Positions 16,533 to 25,230 of a stretch of 33,648 nt of DNA are shown here, piece by piece. This DNA comes from Bacillota bacterium. Lineage in GTDB: Bacteria; Bacillota; DTU025; JANLFS01. Each line of letters begins with the position of its first letter. The first letter of the stretch is position 1. The translations under genes and the position numbers were made by a program. The stretch covers positions 1 to 33,648 of the forward strand of contig JANLFS010000021.1 of the NCBI GenBank assembly GCA_024655925.1. The letters run 5' to 3'. Below the pieces are notes generated by a model, which saw only the letters and a program-made list of their open reading frames with translations, did no database searches and was not told the origin of the DNA.

Positions 16533-16613
16533 GGCCCGACGCCTTTCCCCCGGGTCTCCCGGGCCTCCGCCCCTGGGGCAGACTCGATATCAAGAAGCGA
16601 GGGGGACGAAAAC

Positions 16614-18020
16614 ATGTGTGCACTCCCCGCAGACGTTCTGCTCGACCGCGTCACATCCATCGTGCCGCGTGAACATGTGCTGGCCAAGTTCGCTGACAGG
16701 CTCTGCTACTCTTACGATTCCACCAATATCGAACACATGCCGGATGTTGTGGTCCGGCCCGGTTCAGCCGGGGAGATCTCAGAGGTGCTCAAGCTCGCCA
16801 ACGCCACGGGGACCCCTGTGTTCCCCAGAGGGGCCGGTACCGGGCTCTCGGGGGGATCCGTCCCTATCACCGGTGGGATCGTGATGGATCTGACCAGGAT
16901 GAACAGGATCCTCGACATCGATACCGCAAACCTGCTCGCAGTGGTGGAGCCGGGCGTCGTGACTCTGGACCTTTTCAACAAAGCGGCCTCCCTGGGGCTT
17001 CTCTACCCTCCCGATCCCGGATCCAACACTGTCTCCACGATAGGCGGGAACGTGGCGGAAAACGCCGGGGGATTGCGCGGCCTCAAGTACGGAGTCACCA
17101 AGGACTACATCATGGCCTTGGAGATCGTCTCTCCCGAGGGCGGGATCTGGCGGTCAGGGTCCAAGACTGTCAAGTGCGTAACCGGGTACGACCTCACGAA
17201 GCTCATGGTCGGGTCCGAGGGGACACTCGGAGTGTTCACCAGCATTACGTGCAAGCTCGTGCCCATGCCTGAACACAGTGTGGCCATGCTCGCCGTGTTC
17301 GACGACATCGACCTGGCCGCGGCCACGGTCGCCGCCATCATAAGGGCTGGTATCCTTCCATCTACTCTGGAGTTCCTGGACCGCGTAACGTGCAACGTCA
17401 TCGAGGACTTCAAACCCTGCGGTCTTCCGCGCGATGCCGAGGCTGTGCTCCTGTTAGAGGCAGATGGCGTGCTCGAAGCCGCAACCAAGCAGGCAAAGAA
17501 GATGACCGACATCGCCAGCCTTGAAGGCGCCCGCGAAGTCATCGTCGCCAAGAACGAAGAAGAGAAGGCAAGGGTCTGGTCAGGCAGGCGTGCGGCCCTC
17601 GGAGCGCTCGCCCGGGTGAGGCCGACCACGATCCTGGAGGACGCGACTGTGCCCAGGAGCGAGATCCCGGCGATGGTGAGGGCGGTCCGTGAAATCGCAT
17701 CGAAGTACAACCTCATGATAGGCACGTTCGGCCACGCAGGTGACGGGAACCTCCACCCCACCATACTGACGGATGAGCGTGACCGGGAGGAGATGCACAG
17801 AGTGGAGGCAGCCATTGATGAGCTGTTCAAGACGGCCCTGGCCCTGGGAGGCACGCTCTCGGGTGAGCACGGGATCGGGCTTGCCAAGGCGCCCTTCCTC
17901 CACATGGAAATGGGTGAGGTTGGCCTCGCCACTATGCGAAGGATCAAGCAGGCCTTGGACCCGAAGAACATACTCAACCCCGGAAAAATGGCGCTCGAAC
18001 TCGGAGGTGACCCGAGGTGA
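16614..18020 (+). CDS. glcD: FAD-linked 2-hydroxy-acid dehydrogenase, GlcD family
   Basis: This 468-residue flavoprotein of the PCMH/VAO type oxidises D-lactate or glycolate. The FAD-binding domain shows PRGAGTGLSGGSVP (about 71-84), PPDPGS and GGNVAENAGG with LKYGVTKDY. The C-terminal domain has FGHAGDGNLHP and SGEHGIG, the metal/substrate motifs of GlcD-like enzymes, and the protein ends in ALDPKNILNPGKM, the usual tail. The ATG follows GAGGGGGAC. Its stop overlaps a possible start of the next gene, an HdrD/GlcF-type Fe-S protein, so the two are probably subunits of one dehydrogenase. D-lactate versus glycolate specificity is not decidable here; the permease favours lactate. Confidence 0.92.
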   Translation: MCALPADVLLDRVTSIVPREHVLAKFADRLCYSYDSTNIEHMPDVVVRPGSAGEISEVLKLANATGTPVFPRGAGTGLSGGSVPITGGIVMDLTRMNRILDIDTANLLAVVEPGVVTLDLFNKAASLGLLYPPDPGSNTVSTIGGNVAENAGGLRGLKYGVTKDYIMALEIVSPEGGIWRSGSKTVKCVTGYDLTKLMVGSEGTLGVFTSITCKLVPMPEHSVAMLAVFDDIDLAAATVAAIIRAGILPSTLEFLDRVTCNVIEDFKPCGLPRDAEAVLLLEADGVLEAATKQAKKMTDIASLEGAREVIVAKNEEEKARVWSGRRAALGALARVRPTTILEDATVPRSEIPAMVRAVREIASKYNLMIGTFGHAGDGNLHPTILTDERDREEMHRVEAAIDELFKTALALGGTLSGEHGIGLAKAPFLHMEMGEVGLATMRRIKQALDPKNILNPGKMALELGGDPR

Positions 18021-18025
18021 CGACG

Positions 18026-19189
18026 ATGAGTCGTGACGAGTTGCTGGATAGACTGATGCCCTGCATGAAGTGCGGGCTGTGCCGGGCCTCCTGCCCTATC
18101 TTCACCGAGGTCGGGGTCGAGACGTCCGTCGCCCGTGGGAAAGTCCGGTTGATCAAAGGCCTTTTGAGGGGCGAGTTCTCCCCGGACGATGACATCGCGT
18201 CCCGCATATACCTTTGCCTCCTGTGCAAGCAGTGCACGACTACTTGCCCGAGCGGAGTTGAAGTCGACGATATCATCGCGGGGGGCCGCGAGTATCTGGT
18301 ATCCCAGGGGTACGCGCCTGAGCCAATGCGCATCCTCTCTGCCGCCCTGACTGAAGCGAGGAACATCACCGGCGAGCCCCGGGCCAACCGGACTCTGTGG
18401 ATGGATGACCTTGAAACCAGACCCAGGCAGGTGGAACCCGGCCACACGGCCGGGGTCGACATCATCTACTACACCGGCTGCGTCGCCGCTCTGTTCCCAA
18501 CCGTCTGGGCAATACCACAGTCACTTGTCCAGCTCTTCCGGCGCGCCGGGCTCAACTTCGCGGTCCTTGGGGGGGAAGAGTGGTGTTGCGGGTACCCGAT
18601 GATGGGCGGGGGCATCACCGCTGAGCTCAAGGATTTCGTCAGCCATAACGTCGGGGCGATCGAGGAGACAGGGGCACGCACTCTCGTAACTGGATGTCCG
18701 TCCTGCTATCATGCGTGGAAATACGACTATCCCAGGATCGTCGGGCGAGACCTCCCATTCGAGGTAGTTCACTCGTCCCAGCTCCTTGAAGGCCTTATCC
18801 AGCAGAGGGCGCTGGCCCTTGGCCCGGTTGATTCCACAGTCACTTATCACGACCCCTGCGATCTTGGGAGGAAGAGCGGCGTGTTCGACGCTCCCAGGAA
18901 CATCATCAGAAGCATCCCGGAGCTACAATTCCTGGAGATGGCGAAGAGCCGGGACAACGCCATATGCTGCGGCGGAGGCGGAAATCTGGAGATGCTCTTC
19001 CCCGATACCACCGAAGCCGTGGCGAGCCGAAAAATATCTCAGATCCGGGAGGTCGGCGCATCCACCGTGGTATCATCCTGCCAGCAGTGTAAGAGAACGA
19101 TCGCGGCAGCAGTCCGGCGCGAAAAGGCCCGGGTGCGCGTGCTCGATATCGCTGAACTCCTCCTGAAGTCGGTGCAGGCCGCTGAGTAA
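18026..19189 (+). CDS. glcF: GlcF/HdrD-like Fe-S protein with two CCG domains
   Basis: This protein has two N-terminal [4Fe-4S] motifs (CMKCGLCRASCP starting at residue 13, then CLLCKQCTTTCP) and two cysteine-rich CCG domains. Both CCG signatures are complete: TGCVAAL...EWCCGYP...GCPSC, then YHDPCDLG...ICCGGGG...SCQQC. GlcF passes electrons from GlcD; HdrD/HdrB members use the CCG sites to bind non-cubane clusters that reduce disulfides. It is closely similar to the HdrC-HdrB fusion at 21633, pointing to duplication. ATG at 18026 has GAGGTG about 8 bases upstream; GTG at 18017, overlapping the glcD stop, is an alternative. I infer that it connects GlcD to the rest of the cluster. Confidence 0.88.
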   Translation: MSRDELLDRLMPCMKCGLCRASCPIFTEVGVETSVARGKVRLIKGLLRGEFSPDDDIASRIYLCLLCKQCTTTCPSGVEVDDIIAGGREYLVSQGYAPEPMRILSAALTEARNITGEPRANRTLWMDDLETRPRQVEPGHTAGVDIIYYTGCVAALFPTVWAIPQSLVQLFRRAGLNFAVLGGEEWCCGYPMMGGGITAELKDFVSHNVGAIEETGARTLVTGCPSCYHAWKYDYPRIVGRDLPFEVVHSSQLLEGLIQQRALALGPVDSTVTYHDPCDLGRKSGVFDAPRNIIRSIPELQFLEMAKSRDNAICCGGGGNLEMLFPDTTEAVASRKISQIREVGASTVVSSCQQCKRTIAAAVRREKARVRVLDIAELLLKSVQAAE

Positions 19190-19221
19190 GCCAGTCCACT
19201 GTGGACATTGGAGGGACTTGC

Positions 19222-21180
19222 ATGGAACGATCTGAAAGACTCGCAGAGAAGGTCAAGGCGGGCCTTCTCGATCGGGACTCCAGGCGCGGGCGACGGGTGG
19301 CCCTGGACGTCATCGTCCCCAAGCATATCGAGAAGGCCAAACAGTACCCGGCTCTCTCTCGCCGGCTCCGCGAGGTCAAGGCCTACTCCATCGCGAACCT
19401 CGACGCCCTCGTCGAACAGGCCATAGCCTCTCTTGAGGCCGTCGGGTGCAAGGTCTTCTATGCGAAGACCGGCGAGGAAGCCGTCGAGTACATCAAGACC
19501 GTGATACCCAGCGGGGTTGTGGTGAAATCCAAGAGTAACGCGGGCAAAGAGATCGGTCTCGTGGAGGCGCTCGAGGCGCGGGGAGTCACCGTGATCGAGA
19601 CGGACCTTGGAGACCGCATTGTGCAACTCGCCGGCGCGCACCCCAGCCACTCACTGGTGCCCGCTCTGCACATTCCCATCGACAAGATTGCCCAGTTGTT
19701 CACGAAGGAGATGGGGTGCGAGGTTCTGCCGGACCTCGACCAAATCATTGCGGCCGCCCGCCGGGGCCTCCTCGACTACATGCTCCGGGCGGACTATGGC
19801 CTCTCAGGGGCGAACGCAATCGCGGCGGACTGCGGTGCCATCTTCCTCATCGAGAATGAGGGCAATATCCGGGCTGTTACGAACTTGCCACACACACACG
19901 TAGTCATAGCCGGCATCGAGAAGATCGTCCCGACGCCACAGGACGCTCTGACTGTGGTCCAGGCTGCCTCAGTCTATGGGCTTGGGCAGGACCTTGGGAC
20001 TTATGTCTCGTGCATCTCAGGCCCAAGCCGCACCGGGGATGTGGAGTACAAGGTGGCTCTGGGCATGCACGGGCCTAAGGAAGTCCACGTGGTCCTCATG
20101 GACAACGGCCGCAGGCAGGCCATACGCGATGGGTACGGCGAGCTACTCTACTGCACGAACTGCGGGAGTTGCTTGAACTTCTGTCCGGTCTACGGGGCCA
20201 TAGGGGAGCACTACGGACACAAATACCTGGGCGGCCGCGGTATCGCTTTCACCGCCTACCATGCAGGTCTCGGCACAGCACAAGATGAGGGGCTTTCGTT
20301 CTGTACCACGTGCGAGAGCTGCAAGCAGGTCTGCCCGGCCGGGATCGATGCACCGAGACTCGTGGCGAAGCTCAGGCGACACGCCTGTTCAAAAGGGGAA
20401 GGATTCAGCACCTACGACGAAATCAAGTCTACCGTGGACAGGTATGGGAACCCCTACGCCGAACAACGCGTTGGCTACAAGTACAGGAAGCCCAGGGCCG
20501 ACGCTGTGGTGTTCGTCGGGTGTGTCGCGTCCTTTCGAGAGCGCGAGGCAGCGGAGGCGTCACTGGCCTTGCTGGATCGAGTGGGTGTGGACTTCACCAC
20601 CATCGACGAGCACTGCTGCGGCGGGGTGTACGAGGACATCGGCCACGACCCGAACCCTGCGTTCGTCCGGGCAAACCACGATGCCATCGTGGCTGCAGGC
20701 GCCCATCGAATCGTGTTTCTCTGCCCAAGGTGTGAGCGGTTCTTCAAGGATACTCCGGCATTCAACGCGTTTGAGCTTCTGAACATCGCCGAACTCCTCG
20801 CGAAGATGGATCTACCTGTCACTACTTCGAAGAAAGTCACCTATCACGACCCGTGTCACCTCGGCCGCTCACAGGGTTGCTTCGACGCTCCACGGGAGGT
20901 CCTCAGAAGGATCACCCCGGACTTCGTCGAGCCCCTCCGCGCGGGCAAGTACAGCAGGTGTTGCGGGGCTGGGTCAGTGGTCCGCGGGGTCTATCCTCGT
21001 TTGTCGCTGGACATGTCCAGAACCAGAATCGCGGAGCTCGCGTCCGAAGAGCCTGACGTGATTCTGACCGAGTGCCCCGCGTGCCTGCATAACCTGAAGA
21101 ATGCGAAGAAGAGCACGGACGAGTTTGAGATCTACAACATATCCGAGTTCATCGAGAAGCTCTTCTCTGAGAAGGGCTGA
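19222..21180 (+). CDS. LutB-type LUD protein fused to ferredoxin and two CCG domains
   Basis: This is a 652-residue fusion. Residues about 30-300 form a LUD domain as in LutB/LutC of the lactate-utilisation LutABC complex (VVKSKSNAGKEIGL, ADCGAIFLIENEGN). Two [4Fe-4S] motifs follow, starting at Cys311 (CTNCGSCLNFCP) and Cys361 (CTTCESCKQVCP). Two complete CCG domains close the protein: VGCVASF...HCCGG...CPRC and YHDPCHLG...RCCGAG...CPAC. It is thus a LutB plus LutA/HdrB-like protein in one chain. ATG at 19222 with GGAGGG 7 bases upstream is preferred over the upstream GTG at 19201. It sits between glcF and the lipoyl carrier. It may be a second lactate oxidation route or an Fe-S adaptor; the fusion is unlike canonical LutABC. 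Confidence 0.88.
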   Translation: MERSERLAEKVKAGLLDRDSRRGRRVALDVIVPKHIEKAKQYPALSRRLREVKAYSIANLDALVEQAIASLEAVGCKVFYAKTGEEAVEYIKTVIPSGVVVKSKSNAGKEIGLVEALEARGVTVIETDLGDRIVQLAGAHPSHSLVPALHIPIDKIAQLFTKEMGCEVLPDLDQIIAAARRGLLDYMLRADYGLSGANAIAADCGAIFLIENEGNIRAVTNLPHTHVVIAGIEKIVPTPQDALTVVQAASVYGLGQDLGTYVSCISGPSRTGDVEYKVALGMHGPKEVHVVLMDNGRRQAIRDGYGELLYCTNCGSCLNFCPVYGAIGEHYGHKYLGGRGIAFTAYHAGLGTAQDEGLSFCTTCESCKQVCPAGIDAPRLVAKLRRHACSKGEGFSTYDEIKSTVDRYGNPYAEQRVGYKYRKPRADAVVFVGCVASFREREAAEASLALLDRVGVDFTTIDEHCCGGVYEDIGHDPNPAFVRANHDAIVAAGAHRIVFLCPRCERFFKDTPAFNAFELLNIAELLAKMDLPVTTSKKVTYHDPCHLGRSQGCFDAPREVLRRITPDFVEPLRAGKYSRCCGAGSVVRGVYPRLSLDMSRTRIAELASEEPDVILTECPACLHNLKNAKKSTDEFEIYNISEFIEKLFSEKG

Positions 21181-21195
21181 TAGGAGGTTTCGTCT

Positions 21196-21636
21196 GTGAA
21201 GATTCGAGACTACGAGTTCCCTGATGACCTCTACTATGACCGGTACCACGGGTGGGCCAGGCTCGAGGGGAACAAGATCACAACCGGAATAACCGACTTC
21301 GCTCAGAAGCTCGCGGGGGAGATAGTCTACATCGCCCTGCCCGCGCGAAATCGCACCCTGGAGCGTGACAAACCATACGTCTCTTTGGAGTCCGGCAAGT
21401 GGGTCGGGCGTGTGAATTCGCCTGTGGCGGGCAAGGTTCTCCGGGTCAACACCGAGCTCGAGGACGACCCGGCGCCTCTCAACGACGACCCCTACGGTGA
21501 GGGATGGATCGCCGAGATCGAGATGGCGGAACCCGCGTCCACCGAGGCTTTCATGAGGACCGGCCCAGATCTGGAAGCCTTCATCCAGTCCGAGATCGAC
21601 AGGATCGAGCAAGAGAAAGCGGAGCGGGAGAAATGA
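21196..21636 (+). CDS. GcvH-like lipoyl carrier protein (LbpA-like)
   Basis: This is a 146-residue biotinyl/lipoyl-domain protein. The fold markers of glycine cleavage H protein are present: HGWARLEGNKITTGITDFAQKLAGEI, YVSLES, and SPVAGKVLRVN. The modified lysine should be Lys68, but its context is ESGKWVG rather than the ESVKA of true GcvH. The C-terminal 35 residues are a charged tail that GcvH usually lacks. Start is GTG with TAGGAGG 8-9 bases upstream, and its stop overlaps the next gene (ATGA). No gcvP or gcvT is nearby; neighbours are Hdr-type disulfide reductase subunits, and a lipoate ligase closes the cluster. A lipoyl electron carrier, as in the sHdr-LbpA system, fits better than glycine cleavage. 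That role is inference. Confidence 0.88.
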   Translation: MKIRDYEFPDDLYYDRYHGWARLEGNKITTGITDFAQKLAGEIVYIALPARNRTLERDKPYVSLESGKWVGRVNSPVAGKVLRVNTELEDDPAPLNDDPYGEGWIAEIEMAEPASTEAFMRTGPDLEAFIQSEIDRIEQEKAEREK

Positions 21637-22850
21637 TCTCGAAGGTGATTACGGAGGAGTCCATCGCGGTCGGACGGGCCGAGAGACTTGCGGCAGGCTT
21701 CGAAGACGGCCGCCGGCTGCTCGCTTGCATCCAGTGTGGCACGTGCACCGGCACCTGCCCTGCGTCCACCGGGATGGACATAACCCCGCGCCAAGTCTTC
21801 CGCATGGCTCAGCTGGGCATGATCGACGAGTTGATGGAGTCGCGCACCTTGTGGCAGTGCGCTACGTGTGCGTCATGCAAGGTGAAATGCCCAAGGGGAA
21901 TCCCCCTGTCTGACCTCATGCTCGAACTCCGCCGAGAGTATGTGAGGCAGCGTGGCGCCCCAGAAGCGATGGGGAACCTCGCCAGGATGCTGGACGAAAG
22001 GCACAACCTGACGGGAGATCCACCTGACAACAGGCTCCTCTGGTCCCTGAACATGGATCCGGTTCCCGATGGCCTCGACAGGCGCAAGGGAGCCCAGGTT
22101 GTGTACTTCACTGGCTGCGTCGCCGGTCTGTTCCCCGCGGTATCGGGAATACCTCAATCCCTTGCAACGCTGCTCAGAGCGGCCAGGGTGGATTTCACGA
22201 CCTTGGGCGGCGATGAATGGTGCTGCGGATTCCCCCTTTTCGGCGCGGGTGTGCCCGAGAGGGCCCAGGCCGCCGCCAGGCACAACGTCGACGAGATACG
22301 GAGGCTTGGCCCTTCGACCATGGTCACGTCCTGCCCATCGTGCTACCACACCTTCGTCCACAAGTACGAAAGCCTCATCGGAGAGAGCCTCGGCTTTCGG
22401 GTGGTCCATTCCACGGAGTTCCTCCGCGAGCTTGCCTCATCTGGCAGACTTCCTTTGGGGACAATCAATGAGGTCGTCACCTACCACGACCCTTGCGACC
22501 TCGGCAGGAAAAGCGGTATCTACGATGCGCCCAGGGATCTGATCAACATGGTGCCCGGCATGGAGTTCCGCGAAATGAGGTACGCCCGAGAGAACGCCAA
22601 GTGCTGTGGGGGCGGAGGCAATCTCGAGATGAACGACAAATCTATCTCTGAATCCATCGCGGAACAAAGGGTAGCCCAGGCTGCCGAGACCGGAGCCAGG
22701 ATTCTCCTGTCCGCATGCCAGCAATGCAAGAGAACGCTCCAATCCGCGGCTAGGCGTGCGAGGACCAAGATCAAGGTGGTTGATCTCACCGAACTCCTCG
22801 TCCGCTCAGTTGAGGTGGGTCAAGCAGAATCGGGGGTAGGCGCGCCATGA
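21633..22850 (+). CDS. hdrD: HdrC-HdrB fusion (HdrD-like heterodisulfide reductase subunit)
   Basis: In this 405-residue protein the HdrC part has two [4Fe-4S] motifs at Cys32-35-38-42 and Cys76-79-82-86. The HdrB part has two complete CCG signatures (TGCVAGL...EWCCGFP...SCPSC and YHDPCDLG...KCCGGGG...ACQQC) that would hold the disulfide-reducing non-cubane clusters. The ATG at 21633 overlaps the stop of the lipoyl protein gene by four bases, and its own stop overlaps hdrA, so the three are translationally coupled. This adjacency suggests that the lipoyl disulfide is the substrate of the CCG site, which is inference. It is a close paralogue of the glcF product in the same operon. Confidence 0.88.
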   Translation: MISKVITEESIAVGRAERLAAGFEDGRRLLACIQCGTCTGTCPASTGMDITPRQVFRMAQLGMIDELMESRTLWQCATCASCKVKCPRGIPLSDLMLELRREYVRQRGAPEAMGNLARMLDERHNLTGDPPDNRLLWSLNMDPVPDGLDRRKGAQVVYFTGCVAGLFPAVSGIPQSLATLLRAARVDFTTLGGDEWCCGFPLFGAGVPERAQAAARHNVDEIRRLGPSTMVTSCPSCYHTFVHKYESLIGESLGFRVVHSTEFLRELASSGRLPLGTINEVVTYHDPCDLGRKSGIYDAPRDLINMVPGMEFREMRYARENAKCCGGGGNLEMNDKSISESIAEQRVAQAAETGARILLSACQQCKRTLQSAARRARTKIKVVDLTELLVRSVEVGQAESGVGAP

Positions 22851-24835
22851 AGAGGATCGGAGTGTACATCTGCCACTGCGGCACTAACATCGCTGGGGCT
22901 GTCGATTGCAGTAAGGTTTCGCGCTACGCTTCGGGTCTTCCCGGGGTTGTGGTCGCCCGCGACTACGTGTATACTTGCTCCGACCCGGGGCAAGAGATGA
23001 TCAAGCAGGACATAGCTGGGCACAAGCTCGATCGCGTCGTGATTGGGGCGTGTTCCCCCAGGATGCACGAACCGACCTTCCGGAACACACTGGCCGAGGC
23101 GGGCCTTTCTCCGTTCCACCTGCAGATGGCCAACTTGAGGGAACACGTGTCCTGGGTGACCCACGACCGGGAAGAGGCCACGGCCAAGGCCATGGACCTC
23201 ATCCGTGCGGCAGTTGCCCGAGTCACGCTCCATACAGACCTTGCGAGTCTCGAGGTCCCCATAACCAAACGCGCGTTGGTGGTTGGAGGGGGAATCGCGG
23301 GCATCCAGGCCGCGCTCGACATCGCCAATGCGGGTTACCACGTATACCTGGTAGAGCGTGAGCCAAGCATCGGCGGGCACATGGCCCAACTCGACAAGAC
23401 CTTCCCCACACTTGACTGCTCCGCATGTATCCTCACACCCAAGATGGTGGACGTCTCCCGCCATCCCAACATCGATCTCCTGGCGTACAGCGAGGTTGTC
23501 GAGGTCGCAGGATACGTCGGGAACTTCCGGGTCCGTGTGAGGCACAAGCCCCGCTATGTAGATTCCTCCAAGTGCACGGGGTGTGGGGACTGCGTAGAGG
23601 CGTGCGTCATGAAGAAGAGGATCCCCTCTGAATTCGAGGCGGGGATGGGAGGCCGTAGCGCAGTCTACATCCCCTTCCCCCAGGCGGTTCCGCTCAAGGC
23701 GGTCGTGGATGGAACCCGATGCCTCTTCCTCACCAGGGGGAAGTGCACCAGGGCATGCGAGGAAGCATGTTCGCGCGGAGCGATCAGGTTCGACGACTCG
23801 GAGCGGGACTCAGAGCTCGAAGTGGGTGCTGTGGTGCTGGCCACAGGGTATGATCTGTTCGATGCGAGGACCAAGCCCCAGTACGGTTACGGCATCCTGA
23901 AGAACGTCATAGACGGCCTTCAGTTCGAACGCCTGGCGTGTGCTTCCGGCCCCACAGATGGCAAGATCGTGCTTGCCAACGGGTGTGAGCCGGAGGCCAT
24001 AGCCTTCCTGCACTGTATAGGTTCTCGAGATGTCAACTCTAACCGGTACTGTTCGCGAGTGTGTTGCATGTACTCGATGAAGCAGGCACACCTGGCGCGA
24101 GACAAGACCAGGGCCCGGGTGTACGAGTTCTACATCGACATCCGAGCGGCGGGCAAAGGCTACGAGGAGTTCTATGAGAGAGTCCAGGAGGAAGGCGTGC
24201 ACTTCATCCGGGGCAAAGCCGCCGAGGTCTCAGAGCGCGACGGCAAGCTGGTTGTCCGGGCAGAGGATACCACTTTGGGCCGGCCTGTCGAGATCGCGGT
24301 CGACATGGTGGTCCTGGGAGCTGGGCTTACTCCGCGGTCGGATGCGGCTGAAGTCGCCCAAACTTTCCACGTGACGAGAAGTCAGGACGGGTTCTTCGCC
24401 GAGGCCCACCCCAAACTCAGGCCGGTGGAGACCAACACCAGAGGCATCTTCCTCGCCGGGGCTTGCCAAGGACCCAAGGACATCCCCGAGTCCGTGGCCC
24501 AGGCGACAGCGGCGGCGGGTAAAGTCACCGCCCTCTTCGCGCAGGACTTCCTCAGGACTGAGGCGATGATCGCACAGGTGAACGAAGCGATGTGCTCCGG
24601 ATGCCTCTGGTGCAAGCCGGTCTGCCCGTTCGGGGCCATCGAAGCGGTCACCATAACCGAGCGCTCCGGCCGCCGCACGGTCGAGCGCGAAGTAGCCCGG
24701 GTCAACCCCAGCCTGTGCCAAGGGTGCGGGGCATGCACCGCGGCATGCAGGACCGGGGCCATGTCACTCCTGGGATACACTGACAGGCAGGTCCTTGCGG
24801 AGGTGGATGCAATATGCCTTGGAACCCCCTCATAG
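22847..24835 (+). CDS. hdrA: HdrA, flavin-based electron-bifurcating subunit
   Basis: This is a full-length HdrA of 662 residues. The N-terminal domain has YICHCGTNIAG and IGACSPRMHEP. The FAD-binding Rossmann motif GGGIAGIQAALDIA is at 147-160, followed by LDCSACILTPKM. Central [4Fe-4S] motifs are Cys243-246-249-253 and Cys292-300-304-308 (CLFLTRGKCTRACEEAC). Two ferredoxin-type clusters lie at the C-terminus (CSGCLWCKPVCP, CQGCGACTAACR). HdrA splits or merges electron pairs between ferredoxin, the HdrBC disulfide site and a donor module. Here the donor or acceptor module would be the FlxDCBA set encoded directly downstream. All expected motifs are intact, so it should be functional. The gene overlaps both neighbours. 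Confidence 0.95.
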   Translation: MKRIGVYICHCGTNIAGAVDCSKVSRYASGLPGVVVARDYVYTCSDPGQEMIKQDIAGHKLDRVVIGACSPRMHEPTFRNTLAEAGLSPFHLQMANLREHVSWVTHDREEATAKAMDLIRAAVARVTLHTDLASLEVPITKRALVVGGGIAGIQAALDIANAGYHVYLVEREPSIGGHMAQLDKTFPTLDCSACILTPKMVDVSRHPNIDLLAYSEVVEVAGYVGNFRVRVRHKPRYVDSSKCTGCGDCVEACVMKKRIPSEFEAGMGGRSAVYIPFPQAVPLKAVVDGTRCLFLTRGKCTRACEEACSRGAIRFDDSERDSELEVGAVVLATGYDLFDARTKPQYGYGILKNVIDGLQFERLACASGPTDGKIVLANGCEPEAIAFLHCIGSRDVNSNRYCSRVCCMYSMKQAHLARDKTRARVYEFYIDIRAAGKGYEEFYERVQEEGVHFIRGKAAEVSERDGKLVVRAEDTTLGRPVEIAVDMVVLGAGLTPRSDAAEVAQTFHVTRSQDGFFAEAHPKLRPVETNTRGIFLAGACQGPKDIPESVAQATAAAGKVTALFAQDFLRTEAMIAQVNEAMCSGCLWCKPVCPFGAIEAVTITERSGRRTVEREVARVNPSLCQGCGACTAACRTGAMSLLGYTDRQVLAEVDAICLGTPS

Positions 24836-25230
24836 TCGCTTTCTGCTGCAATTGGTGCAGTTACGCCGGAGCGGACCTCGCAGGCACATCAAGGCTTGCC
24901 TACCCCGCGACGGTCAGGATAATCCGGGTTCCGTGCTCCGGGCGAGTGAATCCCCAGTACATCGTGAGGGCATTTCAGCGTGGGGCTGACGCCGTCCTGG
25001 TAGCTGGCTGTCATCCCGGGGATTGCCACTATTCCACCGGCAACTACTTCACACGCCGCCGGTTCCTTCTCGCCCGGACGTTCCTGGAGTACCTGGGGGT
25101 AGAGCCAGAGAGATTCCAGGTCCGCTGGATCTCGGGGTCGGAGGGACCCAAATTCCAGGAGACCATCAAGGAGATCACACAGGCCGTCCGGGCACTCGGG
25201 CCCAATCGAAAGCTGAGGGATGAGTCGTGA
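24814..25230 (+). CDS. flxD: MvhD/FlxD-type Fe-S electron transfer subunit
   Basis: This 138-residue protein has the MvhD signature: FCCNWCSYAGADLAGTSR at the N-terminus, VPCSGRVNPQYI, then GADAVLVAGCHPGDCHY and NYFTRRR. MvhD (FlxD in Flx clusters) carries a [2Fe-2S] cluster and docks an electron-input module onto HdrA. The start overlaps hdrA by 22 bases and the stop overlaps the next gene, so it is coupled to both. With FlxA, FlxB and FlxC downstream it should connect HdrA to the NAD(H) site. Confidence 0.93.
   Translation: MPWNPLIVAFCCNWCSYAGADLAGTSRLAYPATVRIIRVPCSGRVNPQYIVRAFQRGADAVLVAGCHPGDCHYSTGNYFTRRRFLLARTFLEYLGVEPERFQVRWISGSEGPKFQETIKEITQAVRALGPNRKLRDES

Noticed and set aside
17105-18445. 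446-codon open frame on the minus strand
   Set aside because: It lies opposite glcD and glcF, which have unmistakable motifs. Long antisense frames are expected at this base composition.
21504-21632. Longer N-terminus for the HdrC-HdrB fusion
   Set aside because: The extension lies inside the lipoyl protein gene and has no similarity to HdrC; ATG at 21633 in an ATGA overlap is the natural start.
21196-21636. Glycine cleavage H protein of a normal glycine cleavage system
   Set aside because: No gcvT or gcvP is nearby, the lipoyl motif is atypical, and all neighbours are Hdr/lactate genes. It cannot be fully excluded without the rest of the genome.
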